From: Pseudonocardia sp.
Lineage (GTDB): Bacteria; Actinomycetota; Actinomycetes; Mycobacteriales; Pseudonocardiaceae
DNA: 34,411 bases
NCBI GenBank assembly: GCA_025869365.1
Contig: JAOZVV010000094.1
Location: 14,133 to 48,543 of the forward strand
Reading direction: 5' to 3'
In this document: piece after piece, positions 6,390 to 14,165 of the stretch
Layout of the letters: every line of letters starts with the position of its first letter
How positions within the stretch are numbered: position 1 is the first letter of the stretch
Notes under the pieces: generated by a model
The model's database searches: none
The model's input: only the letters and a program-made list of their open reading frames with translations
Told to the model about the DNA's origin: nothing
Made by a program: the position numbers and the translations under genes

Positions 6390-8032
6390 TCCTCGCCCAG
6401 ACCACCGGGGTCGAGGGCAGCAGCCCGATCCTGAACATCAGCATCTTCGCCGCGTTCGTCGTCATCACCCTCACCATCGTGATCACGGTCAGCAAGAAGG
6501 CGACGAGCGGAGCCAAGGACTTCTACACCGCCGGCGGCGGGTTCACCGGCCCGCAGAACGGCATCGCGATCTCCGGGGACTACCTGTCCGCGGCCTCCTT
6601 CCTCGGCATCGCCGGGGCGATCGCGCTCTACGGCTACGACGGCTTCCTCTACTCGATCGGCTTCCTCGTCGCCTGGCTCGTGGCGCTGCTCCTGGTCGCG
6701 GAGCTGTTGCGCAACACCGGCAGGTACACGATGGGCGACGTCCTGGCCTTCCGGATGCGGCAGCGTCCCGTCCGGGCCGCGGCCGCCACGTCGACCCTGG
6801 CCGTGTCGTTCTTCTACCTGCTGGCGCAGATGGCCGGAGCGGGCGGCCTCGTCGCGCTGCTGCTGGACATCAAGTCCAAGACCGGCCAGTCGATCGTCAT
6901 CGCGATCGTCGGCGCGCTGATGATCGCCTACGTGCTCATCGGCGGCATGCGCGGCACGACCTGGGTGCAGATCATCAAGGCGGTCCTGCTGATCGCCGGC
7001 GCCGGGATCATGACCGTCTGGGTGCTGACCCTGTTCGGGTTCAGCCTGTCCGCGGTGATGGGCGGGGCCGTCGAGCGGGCCGGCGCGACGGGGGAGAAGC
7101 TGCTCAGCCCGGGCGCCCAGTACGGCAAGTCCGGGCTGACGAAGCTGGACTTCGTCTCCCTCGGCCTCGCGCTGGTGCTCGGGACGGCGGGCCTGCCGCA
7201 CATCCTGATGCGCTTCTACACCGTGCCGACGGCCAAGGAGGCCCGCCGCTCGGTGGTCTGGGCGATCTGGCTGATCGGCCTGTTCTACCTGTTCACGCTG
7301 GTGCTCGGCTACGGCGCGGGCGCCCTGGTGGGTCCGGACGCGATCAAGAAGGCGCCCGGCGCGGCCAACTCCGCGGCCCCGCTGCTGGCCTACGAGCTCG
7401 GCGGCACGGTCCTGCTGGGGCTGATCGCCGCCGTCGCGTTCGCGACGATCCTGGCGGTCGTCGCGGGTCTGACGATCACGGCGTCCGCCTCGTTCGCGCA
7501 CGACATCTACATCAACGTGATCAAACGCGGCCAGGTGCAGGACGAGCAGCACACCGAGGTGAAGATCGCCCGGCGGACCGCGGTGGTGATCGGCCTGGTG
7601 GCCATCGCGGGCGGCATCCTGGCCAACGGCCAGAACATCGCCTTCCTCGTGGCACTCGCCTTCGCCGTCGCGGCGTCGGCGAACCTGCCGACGATCCTGT
7701 ACTCGCTGTTCTGGAAGCGCTTCAACACCCAGGGCGCGCTCTGGAGCATCTACGGCGGGCTCGGGATCACCCTGATCCTGATCATCTTCTCGCCGGTGGT
7801 CTCGGGCAAGCCGGTGGACGCCGCGACGGGCAAGAGCCCGTCGATGCTGCAGGGCGTGGACTTCCACTGGTTCCCGCTGGACAACCCGGGCCTGATCTCG
7901 ATCCCGCTGTCCTTCCTGCTCGGCTACCTCGGCACGGTGCTGTCGAAGGAGCGCGCGGACGAGGGCAAGTACGCGGAGATGGAGGTGCGCTCGCTCACCG
8001 GGGCGGGTGTGGAGAAGGCCGTGGATCATTGA
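6386..8032 (+). CDS. ActP/MctC-like cation-monocarboxylate symporter
   Basis: 548 residues with about 13 membrane helices, an SSS-family permease of the acetate/monocarboxylate branch. Matching motifs are ISGDYLSAASFLGIAGAIAL (about 62-81), MIAYVLIGGMRGTTWVQIIK, LGTAGLPHILMRFYTVPTAK and SASFAHDIYINVIKR. Close family members (ActP, MctC) take up acetate, pyruvate or propionate with sodium or protons. The DUF485 gene overlaps its start by four bases. The stop codon is part of a 14-bp tandem duplication, and a strong hairpin (8070-8120) follows, separating it from the convergent sigma gene. Control by the LytTR regulator is likely. The gene symbol is withheld because substrate specificity within this branch cannot be read from sequence. 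Confidence 0.94.
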   Translation: MILAQTTGVEGSSPILNISIFAAFVVITLTIVITVSKKATSGAKDFYTAGGGFTGPQNGIAISGDYLSAASFLGIAGAIALYGYDGFLYSIGFLVAWLVALLLVAELLRNTGRYTMGDVLAFRMRQRPVRAAAATSTLAVSFFYLLAQMAGAGGLVALLLDIKSKTGQSIVIAIVGALMIAYVLIGGMRGTTWVQIIKAVLLIAGAGIMTVWVLTLFGFSLSAVMGGAVERAGATGEKLLSPGAQYGKSGLTKLDFVSLGLALVLGTAGLPHILMRFYTVPTAKEARRSVVWAIWLIGLFYLFTLVLGYGAGALVGPDAIKKAPGAANSAAPLLAYELGGTVLLGLIAAVAFATILAVVAGLTITASASFAHDIYINVIKRGQVQDEQHTEVKIARRTAVVIGLVAIAGGILANGQNIAFLVALAFAVAASANLPTILYSLFWKRFNTQGALWSIYGGLGITLILIIFSPVVSGKPVDAATGKSPSMLQGVDFHWFPLDNPGLISIPLSFLLGYLGTVLSKERADEGKYAEMEVRSLTGAGVEKAVDH

Positions 8033-8057
8033 GCGCTGATCACTGAGCGCTGACCAC
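8030..8057. repeat. 14-bp tandem duplication over the symporter stop codon
   Basis: TGAGCGCTGATCAC (8030-8043) is followed directly by TGAGCGCTGACCAC (8044-8057), differing at one base. The first unit contains the symporter TGA stop. It may simply be replication slippage. Confidence 0.6.
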
Positions 8058-8069
8058 TGATCCCACCGA

Positions 8070-8120
8070 CCACGAGCGGCACTCTCGGGGCATCTGCCGC
8101 CCCGGAAGTGCCGCTCGTGG
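8070..8120. terminator. Bidirectional terminator hairpin between convergent genes
   Basis: Perfect 14-base arms (8070-8083 and 8107-8120) enclose a second 6-bp stem (CGGGGC at 8086-8091, GCCCCG at 8099-8104) with a 7-base loop. One mismatch and one G-U pair separate the two, giving a stem of about 22 pairs. It lies between the plus-strand symporter and the minus-strand sigma factor, the expected place for a shared terminator. Confidence 0.75.
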
Positions 8121-8141
8121 CGTGTGGCCGGGCGGGTCGGG

Positions 8142-9020
8142 TCAGTCCCCGGGGTGCTCGACGAGGCCCTGGCGCAGCTGCTCCAGGGTCCTGCTCAGCA
8201 GCCGCGAGACGTGCATCTGCGAGATGCCGATCCGGTCCGCGATCTGCGTCTGGGTCATCTCCCCGAAGAACCGGAGCAGCAGGATCGTGCGCTCGCGTTC
8301 GGGCAGGCCCGCGAGCAGCGGTCGAAGCGCGTGCCGGTACTCGACGGTGTCCAGCTCGCCGTCGAGCTCGCCCAGGCGGTCCGCGAGGGAGGTGTCCGTC
8401 TCGGGGTCGGTGGCGTCGAGGGGGCCGGCGTGGTGGCTGTTCTTGGCGCCGAGCGCGTCGATGATCTCGCTGACGTCCGCGTCGAGGTGCTCGGCCAGCT
8501 CGCTGGGCCGGGGCGCGCGGCCGAGGGTCTGGGACAGCGGCCCGGTCGCCCGGGTGATGGCGACGCTGAGCTCCTTGAGCCGCCTCGGCACCCGCGTCGA
8601 CCAGGTGCGGTCCCGGAAGTAGCGGAGGATCTCACCGCGCACGCACGGGATGAGGTAGCCGAGGAAGTCGCCCTGCGCCCGCTCGGGATCCCAGCGGTCC
8701 ACGGCGTTGATCAGGCCGATCGTGCCGACCTGCACCAGATCCTCGTTGGAAGCCGGGTACCCCGCGCCGTGTCGTCTGGCCAGGTTCTCCACGACGGGCA
8801 GGAACGCGAGGATGAGCTCCTCGCGCAGCGCCGCCCGGCGCGGATCGGCCTCGTTGAGCGTGGCGTAGAGCCGCAGCCGCGGCATCTGGTCCGCGTACTC
8901 GCTCTCCGGCCTGGTCCCGGCGGAGGGGGTCCCGGCGGACGGGGTCCCGGCGGACGGGGCCTCAGGGGATGACGTCACGGGGACCGGGGTGGCGGCGGGG
9001 AGAAGCTGTGATGCGGACAT
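8142..9020 (-). CDS. SigB/SigF-family RNA polymerase sigma factor
   Basis: 292 residues. A low-complexity N-terminus of about 36 residues contains three tandem PSAGT units. Region 2 follows (EELILAFLPVVENLARRHG, then NEDLVQVGTIGLINAVDRWD and CVRGEILRYFRDRTWSTRVP). A region 3 segment starts TLGRAPRPSELAEHLDADV. Region 4 ends with the helix-turn-helix TQTQIADRIGISQMHVSRLL. This is the group 3 SigB/F/G layout used for stress or developmental genes. The ATG at 9020 is chosen over an upstream in-frame start because GGGAGG lies a few bases before it. No anti-sigma kinase or antagonist gene is adjacent, which is unusual for the family; an STAS protein lies about 19 kb away. The upstream 145 bp must hold its promoter; no convincing self-type SigF promoter was found. 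Confidence 0.93.
   Translation of the reverse strand: MSASQLLPAATPVPVTSSPEAPSAGTPSAGTPSAGTRPESEYADQMPRLRLYATLNEADPRRAALREELILAFLPVVENLARRHGAGYPASNEDLVQVGTIGLINAVDRWDPERAQGDFLGYLIPCVRGEILRYFRDRTWSTRVPRRLKELSVAITRATGPLSQTLGRAPRPSELAEHLDADVSEIIDALGAKNSHHAGPLDATDPETDTSLADRLGELDGELDTVEYRHALRPLLAGLPERERTILLLRFFGEMTQTQIADRIGISQMHVSRLLSRTLEQLRQGLVEHPGD
8913..8957. repeat. Three 15-bp tandem repeats in the sigma factor N-terminus
   Basis: GGTCCCGGCGGA(G/C)GG is repeated three times at 8913, 8928 and 8943. Being 15 bases long it keeps the frame and encodes PSAGT units in the disordered N-terminal tail of the sigma factor. Copy number could vary between strains without breaking the gene. Confidence 0.85.
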
Positions 9021-9165
9021 GACCCTCCCAGGAGACGTGCAGGGAAGGGCGACTGGCTGCACCCACGACCACGCGGAGCACGTGGACCCCGCCGACGTTA
9101 CCGCTGTCCGCCGCAGCGCGCCCGTCGACCACGTCGAACGGTCCTCTGCGGACCCCGCGCGGACC

Positions 9166-10389
9166 TCAGGGCGCCGCCGAGCCCTTCTCGACGAGAGCGG
9201 TCCCGCGCTCGTGGTCCTCGTCCGCCTGGTGGGTCGCCACGCCGACGATCACCCCGTCGCTGGAGTACCAGGCGGTGAAGGCCCCCTCCCCGTGGTCGAC
9301 GAACTCGGTCGCGTCGAAGCCGTCACCCCAGGCCACGTACTTGAGCGTGTGGTCACCCACGACCGTCCAGAACCCGGGCGCCCTGACCCAGGACGTGTCG
9401 GCCCCGGCCGCGGTGGCGCCGGCGATCCCGCCCATGGCGTCCGCCTCGCCCCAGTGCTCGACGACGAGGTGCCGGCCCGCGGTCGCGTTGCGTGCGTAGG
9501 CGACGTCCCCGGCCGCCAGCAGCCCGGGCACGCTGGTGCGCATGTGCTCGTCGACGACCACCCGGTCGTGCTCGATGTCGGCCTCGGCCACGGCGGCGAG
9601 CGTGGACTGCGGGTCGACGCCACCCGCCACGAGCACGAGGTCCCCGCGGACCGGGTCGCGCCCGGCGATCCGGACCAGCCGCGCGTCCTCGATCGCTTCC
9701 ACCTCGACGCCGCCGAGCAGGCTCACGCCCTCGTCACGGAGCCACCCCGCGATCCGTTCGCCGACCTCCGGACCCAGCCGCGCCTGCTGCGGCAGTTCCT
9801 CGGCGCTGACGACGGTGACGGCCAGGCCCCGGCGGGCCAGCGACGCCGCCGCCTCGCAGCCGATGAAGCCGGACCCGACGACGACCGCGGAGCGGGCGTT
9901 GCCGGCGGCTGTCCGCAGCGTGCGGGCGCTGTCGAGGGAGCGCAGGTAGGCGACGCGGGGATCGTCCGCGCCGGGCACGGGCAGGGGTCTCGGCGCGGCC
10001 CCGGTCGCCAGCACGCAGGTGCCGTAGGTGATGCGGCTGCCGTCGGCGAGCATCGCGGTCCGCTCGCCCGCGTCGAGCGCGGTGACCATGATGTCCAGCC
10101 TGAGCTCGATGTCGGCGTCGTCGAAGGTCGACGGCGGCTCGATCGCGAGCTCACACTCCTCCGTCTCGCCGCGCAGGTAGTCCTTGGACAGCGGCGGCCG
10201 CAGGTAGGGCGGCGAGTCGTCGTCGGAGACGAGCAGGACGGTGCCCTGCCCGCCGTGCTCGCGGTAGCCGGTCGCGGCGGCGAGCGCGGCCGGCCCGCCG
10301 CCCACGACGAGCAGGTCGACCTGTTCGCGGGCGCGGCCGGTGAGGTCGGGCTGCTGCGGGCCGGGGGAGGACGCGTCGGGAGGGGTCAC
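9166..10389 (-). CDS. FAD/NAD(P)-dependent ferredoxin-reductase-like oxidoreductase
   Basis: 407 residues. The FAD-binding motif is VDLLVVGGGPAALAAA (about 24-39), followed by the YLRPPLSKDYLRGE segment typical of NAD(P)H:ferredoxin/rubredoxin reductases of oxygenase systems. A second Rossmann motif for NAD(P)H is VVVGSGFIGCEAAASLARRG (about 168-187), and LLAAGDVAYARN (about 290-301) contacts FAD. The C-terminal domain (FWTVVGDHTLKYVAWGDGFD) resembles the reductase dimer domain. It should transfer electrons from NAD(P)H to a ferredoxin or similar carrier in the cytoplasm; the P450 about 8 kb away is a possible but unproven client. The GTG at 10389 lacks a clear ribosome site. A TACACC ends six bases before it, a weak hint of a leaderless transcript. 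A downstream start is possible because the first 22 residues are low in complexity. Confidence 0.9.
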   Translation of the reverse strand: MTPPDASSPGPQQPDLTGRAREQVDLLVVGGGPAALAAATGYREHGGQGTVLLVSDDDSPPYLRPPLSKDYLRGETEECELAIEPPSTFDDADIELRLDIMVTALDAGERTAMLADGSRITYGTCVLATGAAPRPLPVPGADDPRVAYLRSLDSARTLRTAAGNARSAVVVGSGFIGCEAAASLARRGLAVTVVSAEELPQQARLGPEVGERIAGWLRDEGVSLLGGVEVEAIEDARLVRIAGRDPVRGDLVLVAGGVDPQSTLAAVAEADIEHDRVVVDEHMRTSVPGLLAAGDVAYARNATAGRHLVVEHWGEADAMGGIAGATAAGADTSWVRAPGFWTVVGDHTLKYVAWGDGFDATEFVDHGEGAFTAWYSSDGVIVGVATHQADEDHERGTALVEKGSAAP

Positions 10390-10420
10390 GGCCGGGGTGT
10401 ACCCGGCACCGCGCCGCTTC

Positions 10421-10438
10421 AGCCCGCCCGGGCGGGCT
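10421..10438. promoter_or_regulatory. 18-bp perfect palindrome before the flavoprotein gene
   Basis: AGCCCGCCCGGGCGGGCT is fully self-complementary. It lies 22 bases after the methyltransferase stop (10460) and about 30 bases before the flavoprotein start in the direction of transcription. It could be a terminator of the MTHFR-methyltransferase operon or an operator. Structure cannot decide between these. Confidence 0.45.
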
Positions 10439-10459
10439 CGTCGCCGCGTCCGGGGAACG

Positions 10460-11236
10460 TCAGCGCGCGACGGCGGCCATCAGCTCCGCCGAGATCGCGC
10501 CCTCGCCCATCAGCTGTGCGATCCGCCGCTCCTGGTCCCGGGCCTGGGCGAACCGTGGGCTGTCGCCGTGCGCGGCCTCGATCGCCGCCTCGACCCGGTC
10601 CACCCGGTCCTGCCACTCCCGGTCCGGCGAGGGCAGGTCCGTCAACGCGACCCCGTCGACGACCTCGAATCCGGCCTCGCCGAGCAGGACACCCAGCCGG
10701 GCCGCGGTGGGGAAGTGGTTGCCGTCCGGGGGATCCGGCGGGTCCTCCACCCGGGCCACGAGGACGAACAGGCCCAGGGACCCGCCGGCGGGCAGCACCC
10801 GGCGCAGCTCGGCCAGCAGCGCGGCCTTGTCCTCGACGGTGCAGAGCACCCCGAGGCACCAGGCGGCGTCCGCCCGGCCGGCGCGGACGGGCACCCGGTC
10901 CCCGGACCCGACGACCGCGGTGCAGCCGAGCATCGCGGTGGCGGTCCGGGCGGCGTCCGGCATGGGCTCGACGACCAGCGGCCGGGCCCCGACGTGCCGC
11001 GCCGCGTACGCCGCGGGCCCGCCCATCCCGCCGCCGACATCGACCAGCCGGGTGCCCGCCCGCAGCCCGCAGGCCCGGGCGAGCCAGTCGAGGGCGGCCG
11101 GGCTGGCGCTGCCGCGGCACGCGGCGGGGATGCCGTGCTCGGGCCCCAGCTCGGCGACCGCCTCCCGGGTCCACCGGGCGACGACGTCGAACTCGGCCTC
11201 CATCGCCGAGCCCTCGTCCTGCGCGGGGAGGGTCAT
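10460..11236 (-). CDS. Class I SAM-dependent methyltransferase
   Basis: 258 residues. The SAM-binding motif I is RLVDVGGGMGGPAAYAAR (about 62-79), followed by an acidic residue after the second strand (PLVVEPMPDA) and DAAWCLGVLCTVEDKAALL as motif IV/post-motif. The C-terminal cap is helical and acidic. The overall look is that of type 11 small-molecule methyltransferases; the acceptor is unknown. The ATG at 11236 has GGAGG at good distance, and it overlaps the stop of the MTHFR-like gene (ATGA), so the two are translationally coupled. That coupling suggests the methyl group supply (folate C1 units) and SAM methyl transfer serve one pathway, which is inference. Confidence 0.9.
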   Translation of the reverse strand: MTLPAQDEGSAMEAEFDVVARWTREAVAELGPEHGIPAACRGSASPAALDWLARACGLRAGTRLVDVGGGMGGPAAYAARHVGARPLVVEPMPDAARTATAMLGCTAVVGSGDRVPVRAGRADAAWCLGVLCTVEDKAALLAELRRVLPAGGSLGLFVLVARVEDPPDPPDGNHFPTAARLGVLLGEAGFEVVDGVALTDLPSPDREWQDRVDRVEAAIEAAHGDSPRFAQARDQERRIAQLMGEGAISAELMAAVAR

Positions 11237-12252
11237 GTCGGTCCTCCGATCAGCTCGCGGCCGATGGCGGCCTTGATCTCCGCGCCCGCGGCCGGGCCGT
11301 GTGCGCTCGCGAGGCCGGACAGGTTGACCCCGACGACCCCGTCGATCCCCAGCAGGCGCCGGGCCTCCGCGACGGCCTCCGCGACGCCGGCGGCCACCGG
11401 GTCCGCCGCCCCGACGACCGCGGCGACCCGCTCGTCGTCGAGGTGCAGGCCGGGGAAGTTCTGCAGCACCGCCGCGGAGCGCGCGTCCGTGTAGACGGCG
11501 ACCCCCGCGACCAGCGGGATCGTCACTCCGGCGGCCCGGGCGGAGGCGACGAAGTCCGCGAGGCGGTACGCGGAGCCCACGTGGTTGAGGATCGCGAACT
11601 GCGCCCCGGCCCGCTGCTTCTCCCGCAGCCGGCCGGCCCGGAGCCGCCGCGGGGGAGCATCGGGCGCCTCCGGTACGGCGACCGGGAGGCCCGCGGCCGC
11701 GGCCATCCCGGTGAGCTGGGTGCCGTCGAGGTCGAAGACCTGGGTGACCTCGGGCCGGACCCCCGGAGCCCGGCCGTCGCCGGTCGCGCAGAACACCCCC
11801 GCGGCCCCGGTCTCGGCCAGTGCCGCCAGCTCCTGTTCGAGGACGACGCGGTTGCGGTCCCGGCAGGTCAGGGTGATCCACGGGGCGCTGCCCGCGTCCC
11901 GGACCAGCGAGGTCATCAGGGCGGGCGGGAAGTCCGGGCGACCCTGGTGCTCGCCGACGAGCAGGCCGTCGCAGGTGCCGTCGAGCGTCCCGACGACGGC
12001 GGCGAGCCCCTTCGCGTCGAAGGGCGCGATCGTGAGGTCGGTGAGGACCACCGGCCGGGTCCGCGCGCGGGTGAGCAGGGGTGGCTCCGGGCGGTCCGCG
12101 GGGTCACCGCCGGACCAGGCCACCGGTGCGTCGAGGTCGGTGAATGGGCATCGGACGGGCGAGACCTCGCACGAGAGGTCCGCCCGCACGCCGCCGCACG
12201 GGCCGTGGTGCATGTGTTTCGGGCACGGGGCCATCGGTCGCGTCCGTTCCAT
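11233..12252 (-). CDS. MTHFR-like flavoprotein with N-terminal cysteine motif
   Basis: 339 residues with two parts. The first 40 residues carry CPKHMHHGPCGGV then CEV and CPF (C10, C19, C28, C35), the pattern of the MTHFR C-terminal/MetV-like domain, here at the N-terminus. The rest is a methylenetetrahydrofolate-reductase TIM barrel: ITLTCRDRNRVVLEQELAAL and ETGAAGVFCATGDGRAPG match the family, as does PLVAGVAVYTDARSAAVLQN. The segment where canonical MetF has its early catalytic glutamate reads VVLTDLTIAPFDAKG, so normal MTHFR chemistry is uncertain. The ATG at 12252 is chosen because it precedes the cysteine motif directly and has purine-rich GGAAGG and GGGG upstream; a longer in-frame extension is low complexity. 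The gene is coupled to the methyltransferase and divergent from poxB. A folate C1-related flavoenzyme is the best call. Confidence 0.85.
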   Translation of the reverse strand: MERTRPMAPCPKHMHHGPCGGVRADLSCEVSPVRCPFTDLDAPVAWSGGDPADRPEPPLLTRARTRPVVLTDLTIAPFDAKGLAAVVGTLDGTCDGLLVGEHQGRPDFPPALMTSLVRDAGSAPWITLTCRDRNRVVLEQELAALAETGAAGVFCATGDGRAPGVRPEVTQVFDLDGTQLTGMAAAAGLPVAVPEAPDAPPRRLRAGRLREKQRAGAQFAILNHVGSAYRLADFVASARAAGVTIPLVAGVAVYTDARSAAVLQNFPGLHLDDERVAAVVGAADPVAAGVAEAVAEARRLLGIDGVVGVNLSGLASAHGPAAGAEIKAAIGRELIGGPT

Positions 12253-12302
12253 CCCCACGTCCTTCCCGGGTCGGGACGGGGGTTCCCGGCCCGACCGCCG
12301 TG

Positions 12303-12350
12303 CAACCCCGACGCCGCGCAACCCCGACGCCGCGCAACCCCGGCGCCGCA
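12303..12350. repeat. Three 16-bp tandem repeats in the MTHFR-poxB divergent promoter region
   Basis: CAACCCCGACGCCGCG is repeated at 12303 and 12319 and, with two changes, at 12335. It lies in the 179-bp gap between the divergent MTHFR-like and poxB genes, so it may sit in one or both promoters. The copy number would change promoter spacing in 16-bp steps. Regulator binding is possible but unsupported by a known consensus. Confidence 0.8.
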
Positions 12351-12431
12351 CAGCCCGGGCGCATGGCGGAGGCGCCGTCCGGGTAGGCGGAGACAGACCG
12401 CAGACCCGCACCACAGCTGGAGGAGCACCTC

Positions 12432-14165
12432 ATGGCGACAGTCGCCTCGACGCTCGTCACCGCCCTCGCCGAGCACGGTGTCCGCACCGTGTGGGGGGTG
12501 GTCGGGGACGCCCTGAACCCCGTCACGAACGCGATCCGCACCGAGGAGCGCATGGAGTGGGTGGGGGTCCGGCACGAGGAGGCGGGCGCGTTCGCCGCGG
12601 GGGCGCAGGCGCAGCTCACGGGCCGGCTCGGCGTCTGCATGGGCACCGTCGGGCCTGGTTCGGTGCACCTGCTCAACGGCCTCTACGACGCCAAGAAGTC
12701 CCACGCCCCGGTCCTCGCGGTGTGCGGGCAGGTGCCGCTCGGCGAGATGGGCAGCAACTACTTCCAGGAGGTGGACAACGACCAGCTCTTCAGCGACGTC
12801 GCCGTCTTCTCCCGGACGATCACCAGCCCGGAACAGCTGCCCTACCTGCTGGAGATGGCGGTCAACTCGGCCAACCAGCAGCGCGGCGTCGCGATCCTGA
12901 CCCTGCCGGGGGACATGGGCGACAGGGAGGTCCCGGACGGCGTGGTACCCCGCTTCGTCGACCATCACCCGGCCACCACGCCGGCGGCGGCCCTGCTGCG
13001 GGAGGCCGCGGAGCTGATCGACGGCGCCGGCAGGGTGACCATGCTCGTCGGTCAGGGCGCGCGGGAGGCCCGCGCGGAGGTCCTCGCGACGGCCGAGGCG
13101 CTCGCCGCCCCGATGGTCCTCACGCTGAAGGCCAAGGAGGGGCTCGAGGGCGAGAACCCGTTCCAGGTCGGGCAGGCCGGGCTGATCGGGAACCCGGCGG
13201 CCCAGCAGGCGTTCGACGACTGCGACCTGCTGCTCATGGTCGGCACGGACTTCCCGTACCGGGAGTGGTACCCGACGGGCAAGAAGGTGGTGCAGATCGA
13301 CGCGCAGGGCGAGCACATCGGCCGTCGCACGCACGTCGACCTGGGGCTGGTGGGGGACTCCGGCGCGACGCTGGCGGCGTTGCGCCCGCTGCTCGGCACG
13401 CGGGAGAGGGACCGGACGCACCTCGACGGCTGCCGCGGCCACTGGGAAAGGTGGACCGAGGGGCAGTCCCACCTCGCGCGACCGGGGTACGACCACGAGA
13501 AGCTCGGCCGCATCCGGAAGGTGTTCGACAACCCGACCCACGCGATCCGCCCGGAACAGCTGGCCGCCAGCCTGGACCGGCACATGGCCCAGGACGCCGT
13601 GATCACCTCGGACACCGGGATGGCGACGGTCTGGCTGTCCCGCTTCGTGACGATGTCCGGGACGCGGCGGCTGCTCGGCTCCTACAACCTCGGCTCGATG
13701 GCGAACGCGATGCCGCAGGCCCTCGGCGCGTCCGCGCTGGACCGGGGACGCCAGGTCGTCGCGTTCTGCGGGGACGGCGGGCTGACGATGTTGTTGGGGG
13801 ACATCATCACCGCGGTGTCCTACGACCTGCCGGTGAAGCTGGTGGTGTTCGACAACTCCCGGCTCGGCATGGTGAAGCTCGAGCAGGAACAGGCGGGTCT
13901 GCCGGAGCACGGGACCGTCCTGCGGAACCCGGACCTCGCCGCGGTCGGCCGGGCGTGCGGGCTGCACGGGATCCGGGTGGAGAAGGCGGACGAGCTCGAC
14001 GCCGCGGTGCAGGAGGCGCTGGCCCACGACGGGCCGGTGCTGCTGGACGTGGTGACCAACCCCGAGGAGATCTCGGTGCCGCCCAGGACCTCCGTCTCCC
14101 AGGCGTGGGGCTTCGCGATCGCGAAGCTCACCGAGACCGTCACCTCGGCGGGTGATGCCCGGTGA
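12432..14165 (+). CDS. poxB: Pyruvate:quinone oxidoreductase (pyruvate oxidase)
   Basis: 577 residues, the normal PoxB length. It is a thiamine diphosphate and FAD enzyme that decarboxylates pyruvate to acetate and CO2 and passes electrons to membrane quinones. Visible features are the N-terminal PYR domain with VWGVVGDALNPV and the catalytic glutamate in VRHEEAGAFAA (E50, as in E. coli). The central FAD domain begins around residue 190. The C-terminal PP domain has the ThDP motif from FCGDGGLTMLLGD to VVFDNS. The C-terminal tail QAWGFAIAKLTETVTSAGD resembles the segment by which E. coli PoxB binds membranes. The ATG at 12432 has GGAGGAG upstream. The stop overlaps the HAD gene (GTGA). Acetate made here would suit the nearby ActP-like permeases and acyl-CoA synthetase, an inference. 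Confidence 0.93.
   Translation: MATVASTLVTALAEHGVRTVWGVVGDALNPVTNAIRTEERMEWVGVRHEEAGAFAAGAQAQLTGRLGVCMGTVGPGSVHLLNGLYDAKKSHAPVLAVCGQVPLGEMGSNYFQEVDNDQLFSDVAVFSRTITSPEQLPYLLEMAVNSANQQRGVAILTLPGDMGDREVPDGVVPRFVDHHPATTPAAALLREAAELIDGAGRVTMLVGQGAREARAEVLATAEALAAPMVLTLKAKEGLEGENPFQVGQAGLIGNPAAQQAFDDCDLLLMVGTDFPYREWYPTGKKVVQIDAQGEHIGRRTHVDLGLVGDSGATLAALRPLLGTRERDRTHLDGCRGHWERWTEGQSHLARPGYDHEKLGRIRKVFDNPTHAIRPEQLAASLDRHMAQDAVITSDTGMATVWLSRFVTMSGTRRLLGSYNLGSMANAMPQALGASALDRGRQVVAFCGDGGLTMLLGDIITAVSYDLPVKLVVFDNSRLGMVKLEQEQAGLPEHGTVLRNPDLAAVGRACGLHGIRVEKADELDAAVQEALAHDGPVLLDVVTNPEEISVPPRTSVSQAWGFAIAKLTETVTSAGDAR

Noticed and set aside
12253..12414. Longer N-terminus for the MTHFR-like protein
   Set aside because: The extension is encoded by the 16-bp tandem repeats and neighbouring low-complexity DNA; the conserved cysteine motif begins right after the chosen ATG.
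8989..12516. 1175-codon open frame on the plus strand opposite the flavoprotein, methyltransferase and MTHFR-like genes
   Set aside because: Composition is Arg/Pro/Gly/Ala-rich with no domain, and it lies antisense to three genes with clear motifs; it is a high-GC shadow.
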